Assembly: GCA_013041975.1 (NCBI GenBank)
Contig: JABDQZ010000313.1
Coordinates: forward strand, 1-25,295
Length of the DNA: 25,295 nt
DNA from: Gammaproteobacteria bacterium
Lineage (GTDB): Bacteria > Pseudomonadota > Gammaproteobacteria > Chromatiales > Chromatiaceae
Direction: 5' to 3'
The notes beneath the pieces are model-generated. The model saw nothing but the letters and a program-made list of their open reading frames with translations. It was not told where the DNA came from and did not search any database. Below are positions 17,101 to 23,935 of the stretch, piece after piece. Positions within the stretch are counted from its first letter, which is position 1. Every line of letters begins with the position of its first letter. The position numbers and the translations under genes were made by a program.

Positions 17101-17970
17101 ATCAATCCAAAAGATGTTCCGGCGATGGACCTGAAAATCAAAAGTTTCATCATCAATGACCACGAATTCGGCAAAGTGCTGGTCCAAACCAGCAAAAAAC
17201 AGCAGAACATCAAGCTTGACCAATTGCTGATCAATGGAGAACTGCTTAATTTCGACGGCAACGGACTATGGTCAGACAGCAGTGGACAACAACGCACCCT
17301 GATCAATTTCAAAATGGACAGCAGTGAATTTGGTACGGTATTACAAAACCTCGGCTTTACTCCGCAAATCGACAAGGGCAAGGCCGCTTTTGAAGGACAT
17401 GTGAGCTGGAATGGAGCCCCGCACAACTTTAATACCGATACACTTTCGGGTGAACTCGGTATAATCGTTGAAAAAGGACGCTTTCTTGATTTTGAACCCG
17501 GCATGGGACGCATTCTTGGTATCCTCAATGTTGCTGCACTTTATCGTCGCCTGACACTGGACTTTTCAGACCTGTTCAGGGAAGGTTTTACCTTTGATTC
17601 AATTAATGCTGATTTCGTCCTTGATGCAGGTAATGCATACACCGACAATCTAATGATCAAAAGTCCGGCTGCAACCGTTGAACTGAATGGACGTACAGGC
17701 TTGGCAATTCAGGATTACGAGCAGCAGGTCACTGTTACTCCCAGCCTGCAATCAACGATAACCATTGCCGGTGCCGTTGCAGGGGGGCCGGCAGGTGCGG
17801 CGATCGCCTACCTGGCCCAGAAACTGGTTGGCAAGCAGGTGGATAAAATTGCCCGTACCCGTTATTCCATCAGCGGCTCCTGGGAGGCTCCAAATATTAT
17901 TGAACTGAAAATACCCGAAAAAGTCACAGTTGAAGAACCGGACGATCTGGGTATTCTAAAGTTTGAATGA
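14128..17970 (+). CDS. yhdP: YhdP family AsmA-like phospholipid transport protein
   Basis: The product is 1280 residues (E. coli YhdP is 1266). It is one of the AsmA-like bridge proteins (with TamB and YdbH) that move phospholipid from inner to outer membrane. A single N-terminal membrane anchor is visible at about 16-36 (FMLVIILVGVLVSIG); the rest is periplasmic beta-rich repeat. The C-terminal block (GRFLDFEPGMGRILGILN, the FSDLFREGFTFDSI stretch, ATVELNGRTGLAIQDYEQQVTV, then a glycine/alanine-rich segment AGAVAGGPAGAAIAYL) is diagnostic of the family. Translation probably starts at GTG 14128, which overlaps the rng stop by one base; no strong ribosome binding site is visible, so it is likely coupled to rng. 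Confidence 0.95.
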   Translation: MTLKKNTVLKKLANHLWVSFMLVIILVGVLVSIGRLASPYLKEFKADIQAEASRIIGTRVSIGDIDASWKGFGPKLILRNIEIRNTQVQTAPLILRRIDLDLSIKSILQKGEFLPWNITLHGIRLQLIQDKSGKISVTGLSADNEKGDTVFNVDPLLKMRRIQLADTALEWIDLTGKTPKTSVEHINLLIRNDNTRHQLDLAFSLPGTDDQKIQIAADFRAETHQLENFSGDFYIKTENFQAAKWVRSLIPDFLKLKQLTMHTELWLSAENGNFHMAEGKLSLENLKLTNNQDKVFILNRAESFFHWHGDNGNHHFSLRDFLLDAPGLDATQLALRYSREKDQQAYLRVSEISLDIWPRLVDFLAQQIPEQLAGLDITGIVNDLQASWSPGFSDWSAQGELKNFSINPHQKIPGASNISATFIASSKGGAISIDSTDSRYLHPSLFREPVPLNSLQGDLKWQISTENAIHISSDYLTAISPHLTTATRLSVNIPADGSTYLDLQTDFKNGDGSGTGLYLPYGIMNDKLVNWLDRAIVSGTVTSGSFVFKGPADDFAFSKTHNGHFEVLFNVEDVILDYLQQWPRLEEVDAHVRFHNNSLDIDLVSAKYLNSEIHQASAHIHSLNPLSPLEVNGIASGPIRDSMDLLSTTTLKEEFGTLAKALSFTGNNKVQLDFDIPLGNIGEYAVDGSVEFRNNQMLLADWNLQLEKIKGRLKFSLDGLESDKLSASFLGSPAVVKVSHDNKRNTVFDSTVALDTTQLSNIIQDFPVDIINGSTDWNIRLTLPPLSRKDSAAQLKVYSALEGLQIDAPAPFGKRTNSVAPLSVKASLTPGQELPLSFNYNDIASAKLLLLTPKGKPFSLKSGLMHFGSSEPPQITDNLFQLTGTIDTLALDSWLSWQPLMKSKGQNPLPIKIDLSSQKLSYRELSLTGFSLKANKNHSRLVGQISSEELTGKFEIPSFNPLGKLIIDLEKAALSVEGDTPSTENTKAQSGINPKDVPAMDLKIKSFIINDHEFGKVLVQTSKKQQNIKLDQLLINGELLNFDGNGLWSDSSGQQRTLINFKMDSSEFGTVLQNLGFTPQIDKGKAAFEGHVSWNGAPHNFNTDTLSGELGIIVEKGRFLDFEPGMGRILGILNVAALYRRLTLDFSDLFREGFTFDSINADFVLDAGNAYTDNLMIKSPAATVELNGRTGLAIQDYEQQVTVTPSLQSTITIAGAVAGGPAGAAIAYLAQKLVGKQVDKIARTRYSISGSWEAPNIIELKIPEKVTVEEPDDLGILKFE

Positions 17971-18021
17971 AACAGACTTCCCTGTATATTTTCAGGTAAC
18001 TATCATCATCTTTGTATTAAA

Positions 18022-18855
18022 ATGAAATACGACACAAGAAAAGCAGCCGCCATACAGATGGCAACAGGCCCCAATGTCAGTGCCAATCTACTGACCGCCG
18101 AACAACTGGTAGAAGACGCCGTCAACGATAATGCCGGACTGATTGTTTTACCTGAAAACTTTGCCTACATGGGAAAAGCCGAAAGCGATGTCCTCGCCAT
18201 AAAGGAACAGCAGGGTGACGGGCCGCTACAAAACTTTCTGTCACAACTGGCCAGTAAACATGGCATCTGGATTGTGGGAGGAACCGTCCCCATTGAATGC
18301 TGTGATCAGAGCAAGGTTTTCGCTTCTTCACTGGTCTACAATGATCGCGGTGAACAGGTCGCGCGCTACGATAAAATTCATTTATTTGATGTCCACCTGG
18401 TAGAAGCGGATGAACAGTACAGCGAATCCTCGACCATTGAACCTGGCTCAGAAACCTGCGTCATTAATACGCCGTTTGGCAAACTTGGCGTTGCCATCTG
18501 CTACGACCTGCGTTTTCCCGAACTGTTTCGTAACCTGGTTGACAGGGGGGTGGAAATTATCGCTTTGCCTGCTGCCTTTACCGCCATTACCGGCAAGGCT
18601 CACTGGGAAACCCTGGTCAGGGCACGAGCTATCGAAAACCTGTCTTATGTAATTGCTGCCGCCCAGGGAGGCTTCCATTTAAGCGGACGCGAAACCTATG
18701 GACATTCAATGATCGTTGATCCCTGGGGCTCTGTACTGGCACAAGTGCCACGAGGTCCCGGCTCGGTGAGTGTCAAAATCGACATCGACTTTTTAACCAA
18801 TACCCGACGTAATTTCCCTTGTATTGACCACAGAAAACTTTACTGCGAAAAATAA
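18022..18855 (+). CDS. Carbon-nitrogen hydrolase, Nit1-type (likely deaminated glutathione amidase)
   Basis: The product is 277 residues, a nitrilase-superfamily amidase. The catalytic triad is visible as E45 (LPENFAYMG), K118 (RYDKIHLFDV) and C160 (VAICYDLRFPELF). The RYDKIHLFDV and CYDLRFPE forms, plus GRARAIEN-type VRARAIENLSYVIAAAQGG, are those of the Nit1/class 10 branch, which repairs deaminated glutathione in characterised members. The substrate is inference. It sits 51 bases after yhdP and its stop overlaps the tldD start, the same yhdP-nit-tldD order as in Pseudomonas. Confidence 0.92.
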   Translation: MKYDTRKAAAIQMATGPNVSANLLTAEQLVEDAVNDNAGLIVLPENFAYMGKAESDVLAIKEQQGDGPLQNFLSQLASKHGIWIVGGTVPIECCDQSKVFASSLVYNDRGEQVARYDKIHLFDVHLVEADEQYSESSTIEPGSETCVINTPFGKLGVAICYDLRFPELFRNLVDRGVEIIALPAAFTAITGKAHWETLVRARAIENLSYVIAAAQGGFHLSGRETYGHSMIVDPWGSVLAQVPRGPGSVSVKIDIDFLTNTRRNFPCIDHRKLYCEK

Positions 18856-20297
18856 TGCCAACCTCTCTTGCTCTTGCTACCCAGGCGATTCTTGAGCCTG
18901 CCTGTCTCGATGATAAACACCTTGAACAGATCATGGGAGGCCTGCTTTCCCGCCAGGTCGATTATGCCGATATCTATTTTCAATCCAGCAAAGTGGAATC
19001 CTGGGTTCTGGAAGACGGCATTATCAAGGAAGGTAATTTCAATATTGAAAAAGGCGCTGGATTGCGTGCGGTCAGTGGTGAAAAAACCGGCTTTGCCTAC
19101 ATTGATGAAATCGAAATGCCGAGCCTGCTGGAAGCAGCCAATACCGCCTGTGCTATTGCCCGTGCGGGGCAACACAAAAGCCAGCCCATCAGCAACCAGA
19201 CAGTCTCACCTAACCTGTACCAGCCAATCAATCCGCTCGGCACGATGGAACAATCCCAAAAGATTGAACTTTTGCGCAGTCTGGATGCGCAAGCCCGCAA
19301 ACAGGATCCGCGCGTTTCCCAGGTTATCGTCAGTCTAGTCGCTGTACATGACACCGTGCTGATCTATTCAAACTCCGGTCATTTAAGCAGTGATGTTCGC
19401 CCGCTGGTTCGCGTCAATGTCAGCGTCATTGTCGAAGACAAGGGAAGAAGGGAGCAAGGCTCGTCTGGCGGTGGCGCTCGAACCGGCCTTGACTATTTTC
19501 TTGAGCAGGATCGTGCACTTGGGTTCGCCCGCAAAGCGGTGCAACAGGCCCTGGTCAATCTCGAAGCTGTTAGTGCCCCGGCAGGCATGATGCCGGTCGT
19601 ACTAGGTTCCGGCTGGCCAGGCGTTTTATTACATGAAGCTGTTGGACACGGTCTTGAAGGCGATTTCAACCGCAAGGGCACTTCTGCATTCAGTGGACGT
19701 ATGGGTGAAAAGGTAGCTTCTGATCTCTGCACTGTGGTTGACGATGGCACTCTGGAAAACCGACGCGGCTCGTTAAATATCGATGATGAAGGCATTGCCA
19801 GTGAAAATACCGTACTCATCGAAAACGGCATTCTCAAGGGCTATATGCAGGACACCATGAATGCTCGACTGATGAAAACCCGTTCAACCGGCAACGGTCG
19901 TCGTGAATCCTATGCCCACCTGCCCATGCCGCGTATGACCAATACCTATATGCTGGCTGGTCAATCAGATCCCGAGGAAATCATCCGCTCAGTCGATAAA
20001 GGCCTGTTTGCAGTGAACTTTGGTGGCGGCCAGGTCGATATCACTTCAGGCAAATTTGTGTTCTCAGCTTCCGAAGCCTACCTGATTGAAAAAGGAAAGA
20101 TCACCCATCCGGTAAAAGGTGCGACGCTCGTTGGTGACGGTCCTGAAGTGATGACACAAATCAGTATGGTCGGCAATGACCTGGAACTTGACAGCGGTGT
20201 AGGTGTTTGTGGCAAGGAAGGCCAAAGCGTACCCGTGGGGGTTGGACAACCAACATTGAAAATTGACAACCTGACCGTGGGTGGCACCGATGCCTGA
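18855..20297 (+). CDS. tldD: Metalloprotease TldD
   Basis: The product is 480 residues (E. coli TldD is 481). It is the zinc-bearing subunit of the TldD/TldE heterodimer, which degrades unfolded peptides and trims leader peptides such as those of microcins. The metal-binding motif HEAVGH is at 260-265 (LLHEAVGHGLEGDFNRKG). Flanking family stretches are SNSGHLSSDVRPLVRVNV, ENRRGSLNIDDEG and GNGRRESYAHLPMPRMTNTY. The start overlaps the nitrilase stop by one base (TAATG). Its partner pmbA/tldE follows with an overlap; the yjgA gene that often separates them is absent. Confidence 0.97.
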   Translation: MPTSLALATQAILEPACLDDKHLEQIMGGLLSRQVDYADIYFQSSKVESWVLEDGIIKEGNFNIEKGAGLRAVSGEKTGFAYIDEIEMPSLLEAANTACAIARAGQHKSQPISNQTVSPNLYQPINPLGTMEQSQKIELLRSLDAQARKQDPRVSQVIVSLVAVHDTVLIYSNSGHLSSDVRPLVRVNVSVIVEDKGRREQGSSGGGARTGLDYFLEQDRALGFARKAVQQALVNLEAVSAPAGMMPVVLGSGWPGVLLHEAVGHGLEGDFNRKGTSAFSGRMGEKVASDLCTVVDDGTLENRRGSLNIDDEGIASENTVLIENGILKGYMQDTMNARLMKTRSTGNGRRESYAHLPMPRMTNTYMLAGQSDPEEIIRSVDKGLFAVNFGGGQVDITSGKFVFSASEAYLIEKGKITHPVKGATLVGDGPEVMTQISMVGNDLELDSGVGVCGKEGQSVPVGVGQPTLKIDNLTVGGTDA

Positions 20298-21615
20298 AAA
20301 ACTCGAACAGTTGAAACAGGTTGTTGAAGACATTCTCAGTCAGGCCCGTAGCCAGGGCGCCAGCGCCGCCGAAGCGGGGGTCAGCGCCACTAATGGTATT
20401 GCAACCACCGTTCGCCTTGGTGAAACGGAGACCATTGAACACAACAGTGATAACGGCATGGGTATTACAGTCTATTTCGGACAGCGCAAAGGTTCAGCCT
20501 CGACCACTGACCTGAGCCCCGAAGCGATCAAACAAACCGTTGAAGCCGCCTGTCATATCGCACGATTCACAACTGATGATCCATACAGCGGCCTGGCCAA
20601 CGCCGAAGAAATGCTGGCTGAACAACCTGATCTTGACCTCTATCATCCCTGGGATATCACGGTAGACCAGGCCATTGATCTTGCTCTTGCCTGCGAAACC
20701 GCCGCACTGGAAACCGATTCCAGGATTCAAAACTCTGAAGGTGCATCTCTCAATACCGCCCGCGGCTTTCATGTCTATGGCAATTCACACGGTTTTCTGG
20801 GGGCCTATCCCAGTACCAGACATTCATTAAGCTGTTCCGTACTGGCACAGGATGGTAACAGCATGCAGCGTGATTACTGGTATGACACCAGTCGTCTACC
20901 TGAACAACTGGCTACTCCTGAAAGTATTGGCAAAAAAACCGCTGAAAGAACACTGGCCCGTCTCAATCCACGAAAATTGAAAACCCGGACTGTACCAGTG
21001 ATTTTCCGCAGCGATGTGGCACCCAGCCTGTTACGCAGTTTTATCAATGCCATTAGAGGAAGTTCTCTGTATCGAAAATCCACCTTTATGCTCGACAAGC
21101 TGGGGCAACAGGTATTCCCTGAACACATCACCATCAGCGAGAACCCGCTGCTTGCTCAAGGACTGGGTAGTTCTGCTTATGATAGTGATGGCGTAGCAAC
21201 CCGGGCTCGCAAAATTGTTGAAAACGGCATTCTCAACAGCTATGTTCTGGACGCCTACTCTTCCCGCAAGCTTGGCATGGCAAACACGGGTAATGCCGGT
21301 GGTGTCAGAAACCTCTCTATCAGCCAGAGCGATAAAACCTTTGATGATCTCCTTAGAGAAATGCAAACCGGTCTTGTCGTTACCGAGATGATGGGACAGG
21401 GTGTTAACCCGGTCACCGGTGATTATTCACGCGGTGCTGCGGGCTTCTGGGTGGAAAATGGAGAAATTCAATATCCTGTTGACGAGATCACCATTGCCGG
21501 CAATCTGCGAGACATGTTTTCAATGCTATCCTTTACCGGTAATGACACCGATAACCCCGGCAGTATCAAGACCGGTTCGTGGCTGGTTGAGAAAATGACG
21601 ATTGCTGGTGACTAA
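20290..21615 (+). CDS. pmbA: Metalloprotease subunit PmbA/TldE
   Basis: The product is 441 residues (E. coli PmbA is 450). It is the partner of TldD and lacks the HExxH zinc site, as expected. ATG at 20290 is chosen over the in-frame GTG at 20281: it has GGGTGG about six bases upstream and gives the usual MPEKLEQLKQVV beginning. It overlaps the tldD stop by eight bases. Family stretches include RLGETETIEHNSDNGMGITVYF, SDVAPSLLRSFINAI, SSAYDSDGVATRARKIVENG, LGMANTGNAGGVRNL and RGAAGFWVENGEIQYPV. Heterodimer formation with TldD is established for E. coli; that it does so here is a safe inference from the coupling. Confidence 0.96.
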   Translation: MPEKLEQLKQVVEDILSQARSQGASAAEAGVSATNGIATTVRLGETETIEHNSDNGMGITVYFGQRKGSASTTDLSPEAIKQTVEAACHIARFTTDDPYSGLANAEEMLAEQPDLDLYHPWDITVDQAIDLALACETAALETDSRIQNSEGASLNTARGFHVYGNSHGFLGAYPSTRHSLSCSVLAQDGNSMQRDYWYDTSRLPEQLATPESIGKKTAERTLARLNPRKLKTRTVPVIFRSDVAPSLLRSFINAIRGSSLYRKSTFMLDKLGQQVFPEHITISENPLLAQGLGSSAYDSDGVATRARKIVENGILNSYVLDAYSSRKLGMANTGNAGGVRNLSISQSDKTFDDLLREMQTGLVVTEMMGQGVNPVTGDYSRGAAGFWVENGEIQYPVDEITIAGNLRDMFSMLSFTGNDTDNPGSIKTGSWLVEKMTIAGD

Positions 21616-21642
21616 ACGAATAGCTATAGAGAGCTGAAAATC

Positions 21643-22083
21643 ATGATTCGCCTTATTTTGCTTCTGATCACATTGCTGGCAACAGCCAACCTGGCTGCCA
21701 ATGAACAAAACCTCTTTGAATTCATGCAGGAGTATCTGGATTTTGCCCCTTATGCCGATGGCACTATATCCAGTGAGCAGCTCAACAGTGTGGGCGTTGA
21801 AAATTTCGTCTTTATTGATACACGAAATGCAGGCCAATTTGCCAAGGGCCATATTCCTGGTGCCATGAATATCGATTGGCGTGAAATTCTGAAAAGAAAG
21901 AACGAAGTCCCCAAGGACAAGCCGGTAATCATGTATTGCGAAACCGGATTATTGTCTTCCAAAGCGCACTACATGCTGCAACTGGCTGGCTATGAGAATG
22001 TCAAGGTATTGTGGGGCGGCTACCTGGTATGGAGTGCACGCCAGTCTTTCGATGAAGCAGCAAAATTCAGCACGCCGGAATAA
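21643..22083 (+). CDS. Periplasmic rhodanese-domain protein
   Basis: The product is 146 residues, a single rhodanese domain behind a Sec signal peptide (MIRLILLLITLLATANLAAN, cleavage near LAA-NEQ). The domain begins with FVFIDTRNAGQFAKGHIPGAMNIDW, and the active-site loop is YCETGLLSSKA with C99 as the expected persulfide cysteine. Such proteins transfer sulfane sulfur or detoxify cyanide; periplasmic single-domain forms are common in sulfur-metabolising proteobacteria, but the substrate is not visible here. It starts 27 bases after pmbA and may be the last gene of that transcript. Confidence 0.9.
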   Translation: MIRLILLLITLLATANLAANEQNLFEFMQEYLDFAPYADGTISSEQLNSVGVENFVFIDTRNAGQFAKGHIPGAMNIDWREILKRKNEVPKDKPVIMYCETGLLSSKAHYMLQLAGYENVKVLWGGYLVWSARQSFDEAAKFSTPE

Positions 22084-22111
22084 CCGGCATCATTTTCGTT
22101 TGAAAAGCCGG
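22084..22111. terminator. Possible bidirectional terminator between convergent genes
   Basis: CCGGC-ATCA-TTTTC-GTTT-GAAAA-GCCGG forms a two-part stem with a four-base bulge, placed between the rhodanese stop and the end of the convergent kinase-like gene. There is no clean T-tract on either strand, so the call is weak. Confidence 0.35.
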
Positions 22112-22124
22112 CTAACCTTATTGA

Positions 22125-23588
22125 TCAACGACGACGCGAAGCCTTCTTTTTTGCTGTCTTCTTTTTGACCGGTTTCCTGGCCGTCTTTTTTTTTGCCGCC
22201 ACCTTTTTTGATACAACTGCCTTTTTAGCGACCACCTTCTTTTTTGACGCTACTTTTTTGGTGGTGACTTTCTTTTTCACGGCGACTTTTTTCTTCGCGA
22301 CCTTTTTTATGGGGACTTTCTTTTTAGCGACGGTTGTTTTGCTGGTGCCAGGCTTTTTCACGGCCGTTGATGGCTTTGAAGTCACTTTCTTTTTGGCTAC
22401 AGCTTTTTTTCTGGCATTTGAAGACTTGGCCACTTTTTTCTTCACCACTGCTTTTTTGGCTGCAACTTTTTTCGCTGTTACTTTTTTCTTTGTTGTTGTT
22501 TTCTTGGCGACTTTCTTTTTGGTAACCGTTTTCTTGTTTGCTTCAGCCTTTTTGACTGACTTCTTGCTGGCTTTAGACTTGGCCGCTTTTTTCTTCTCAG
22601 CTTTAGTTACTTTTTTCGTCTCCGCTTTGGTGTCTTTTTTCTTCTCCGCTTTAGCTGCTTTTTTCTTTTTGGCTGAAGAAGAGGACTTCTCAGATTCTTT
22701 TTTCTGGGCTGCAACTACACTGGAAGCGGCGGCAGCCAGTTTCTCGTCAACCACTTCCGAATTGCTCTCGGCAGTTTTCTTTGGAGCTTTTGCCACTACT
22801 CCGGCTTCCGGTGCTTTCTTGCGACGCGGACGTCCTCTGCGACGAGGTTGATCATCATCACGGCGCGGTGGTACCAGGGCCTTCAACAATGATTCGTCGG
22901 TTGGCAAAGTTGGGGCGTTATCATCTGCCGGTATTTCAATTTTGGGCAGTTTATCAAGCAACCTGATTGCCGCCTTGAACATTTTTTTTGCGGGTTGGTT
23001 TCCAGCGATCAGTTTCAATAATTCTTTTGCCGAATAATATTGCTCGAGCGGAGCCATGATGATTTCACAGTTACGTAAACGGTTGGCAATATTCTCCTCA
23101 TAATCGTCGGGACGACGGCGAATACGTTCGCCACAAATATTGCACATGCCTTCCACGATCGGTGGATTACTGTAGATATTGTATTTTTCACCGCAATTCT
23201 GGCAGGTTATCTGTCCAACCAGGTGTTCCATCAGGTCATCTGACTCGATATTAACCTTGAGAACGGCGTTAATGGGCCTCCTAAGGCCCTTCATAAGAAT
23301 CTCGAGCGTTTCAGCCTGTCCGGTTGTGCGTGGAAAGTCTTCCAGTACATAACCATTAACGGCATCAGGCCTGGCCAGACGAATGCGTAATGCCGCCATA
23401 ATCAGCTCATCAGAAAACTTGCCGGCAAAAGCGGCTTCCTTGACCAGTCTGCCCAGCTCATTTTTCTCGGCAGCTATTTCTTTAAGAGTACTTTCCAGGG
23501 TTAAAGCAGGTACTTCGTAGTGACTTGCAAGACTTCTGGCCAGCTCCTCTTTTCCGGAACCAGGTAAGCCAAGAAGAATGATTCTCAT
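22125..23588 (-). CDS. Adenylate-kinase-like protein with AT-hook and histone H1-like tail
   Basis: The product is 487 residues. Residues 1-195 follow the adenylate kinase fold: P-loop GLPGSGK (7-13), a VLEDFPRTTGQAE segment (81-93, DGFPR-like), and a zinc-type LID with C129-x2-C132 and C149-x2-C152 around NPPIVEG, then RPDD and a normal C-terminal PLEQYY. Several canonical positions differ by eye alignment with E. coli Adk: GT after the P-loop lysine is EE, T31 is leucine, R36 is lysine, R119 is histidine, R123 is glutamine. Residues 242-258 contain an AT-hook-like RRRGRPRRKK. From about 266 to the end the sequence is a K/A/V/T-rich repeat like histone H1 or AlgP. The N-terminal half is confidently an NMP-kinase-like domain; enzymatic activity is uncertain. 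DNA binding is inferred. A housekeeping adk is not in this window. Confidence 0.85.
   Translation of the reverse strand: MRIILLGLPGSGKEELARSLASHYEVPALTLESTLKEIAAEKNELGRLVKEAAFAGKFSDELIMAALRIRLARPDAVNGYVLEDFPRTTGQAETLEILMKGLRRPINAVLKVNIESDDLMEHLVGQITCQNCGEKYNIYSNPPIVEGMCNICGERIRRRPDDYEENIANRLRNCEIIMAPLEQYYSAKELLKLIAGNQPAKKMFKAAIRLLDKLPKIEIPADDNAPTLPTDESLLKALVPPRRDDDQPRRRGRPRRKKAPEAGVVAKAPKKTAESNSEVVDEKLAAAASSVVAAQKKESEKSSSSAKKKKAAKAEKKKDTKAETKKVTKAEKKKAAKSKASKKSVKKAEANKKTVTKKKVAKKTTTKKKVTAKKVAAKKAVVKKKVAKSSNARKKAVAKKKVTSKPSTAVKKPGTSKTTVAKKKVPIKKVAKKKVAVKKKVTTKKVASKKKVVAKKAVVSKKVAAKKKTARKPVKKKTAKKKASRRR
22140..22690 (-). repeat. Imperfect tandem repeats encoding the lysine/alanine-rich tail
   Basis: On the minus strand this stretch is a series of short imperfect repeats rich in AAAAA-G and GCC/GCG/GTT codons, encoding variations of KKKVAKK, KKAVVKK and VTKKK. 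Several A6-A9 runs occur. Such DNA is prone to length change between strains. Confidence 0.75.
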
Positions 23589-23935
23589 AATTTTTCCAGT
23601 AAATTCATTATTTTAATAGTTGTCGGGGCTTGATTTATTATTCTCCTCAAGTGAAAAAAACATACCAATTCAATATGTTATATCCCTTCACTCACCCCAG
23701 CGATACTTCTAAGCTAATATCAGATCACCTACAAAGTCAATAAAATTAGCAGGTTATTTAATTTTTCACGTAGTTATTAGCCACATTTACTGGAACTCAC
23801 CACTAAAGCAAAATTTCAATTATCTTACCCAAAGCACCACCAACTGGCTAAATCACACAATTTCTGTAAGAATACGCGCCAATTTTTGCCCGTATCGAAA
23901 TTTAGACTACTCATAAAAACCCGAAAGGAAAGACT
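23589..23935. other. 347-base divergent intergenic region
   Basis: This gap separates the divergent kinase-like gene and the phosphofructokinase gene. It is AT-rich. A possible minus-strand promoter is noted at 23714-23740. No small ORF, stable RNA fold or repeat is convincing. The plus-strand side contains a good ribosome binding site (AAAGGA, six bases before the ATG at 23936) but no promoter I would defend. Confidence 0.5.
23714..23740 (-). promoter_or_regulatory. Possible promoter of the adenylate-kinase-like gene
   Basis: On the minus strand TTGACT (23740-23735) and TATTAG (23719-23714) are separated by 15 bases, slightly short of ideal. Predicted start is near 23707, about 120 bases before the gene. 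Confidence 0.3.

Noticed and set aside
22165..22851. 228-codon open frame on the plus strand, rich in phenylalanine and alanine
   Set aside because: It is the antisense shadow of the lysine/alanine tail of the kinase-like gene; no ribosome binding site and extreme low complexity.
23886..23913. TTGCCC-16-TACTCA as a promoter for the phosphofructokinase gene
   Set aside because: The -10 match is poor; not strong enough to annotate.
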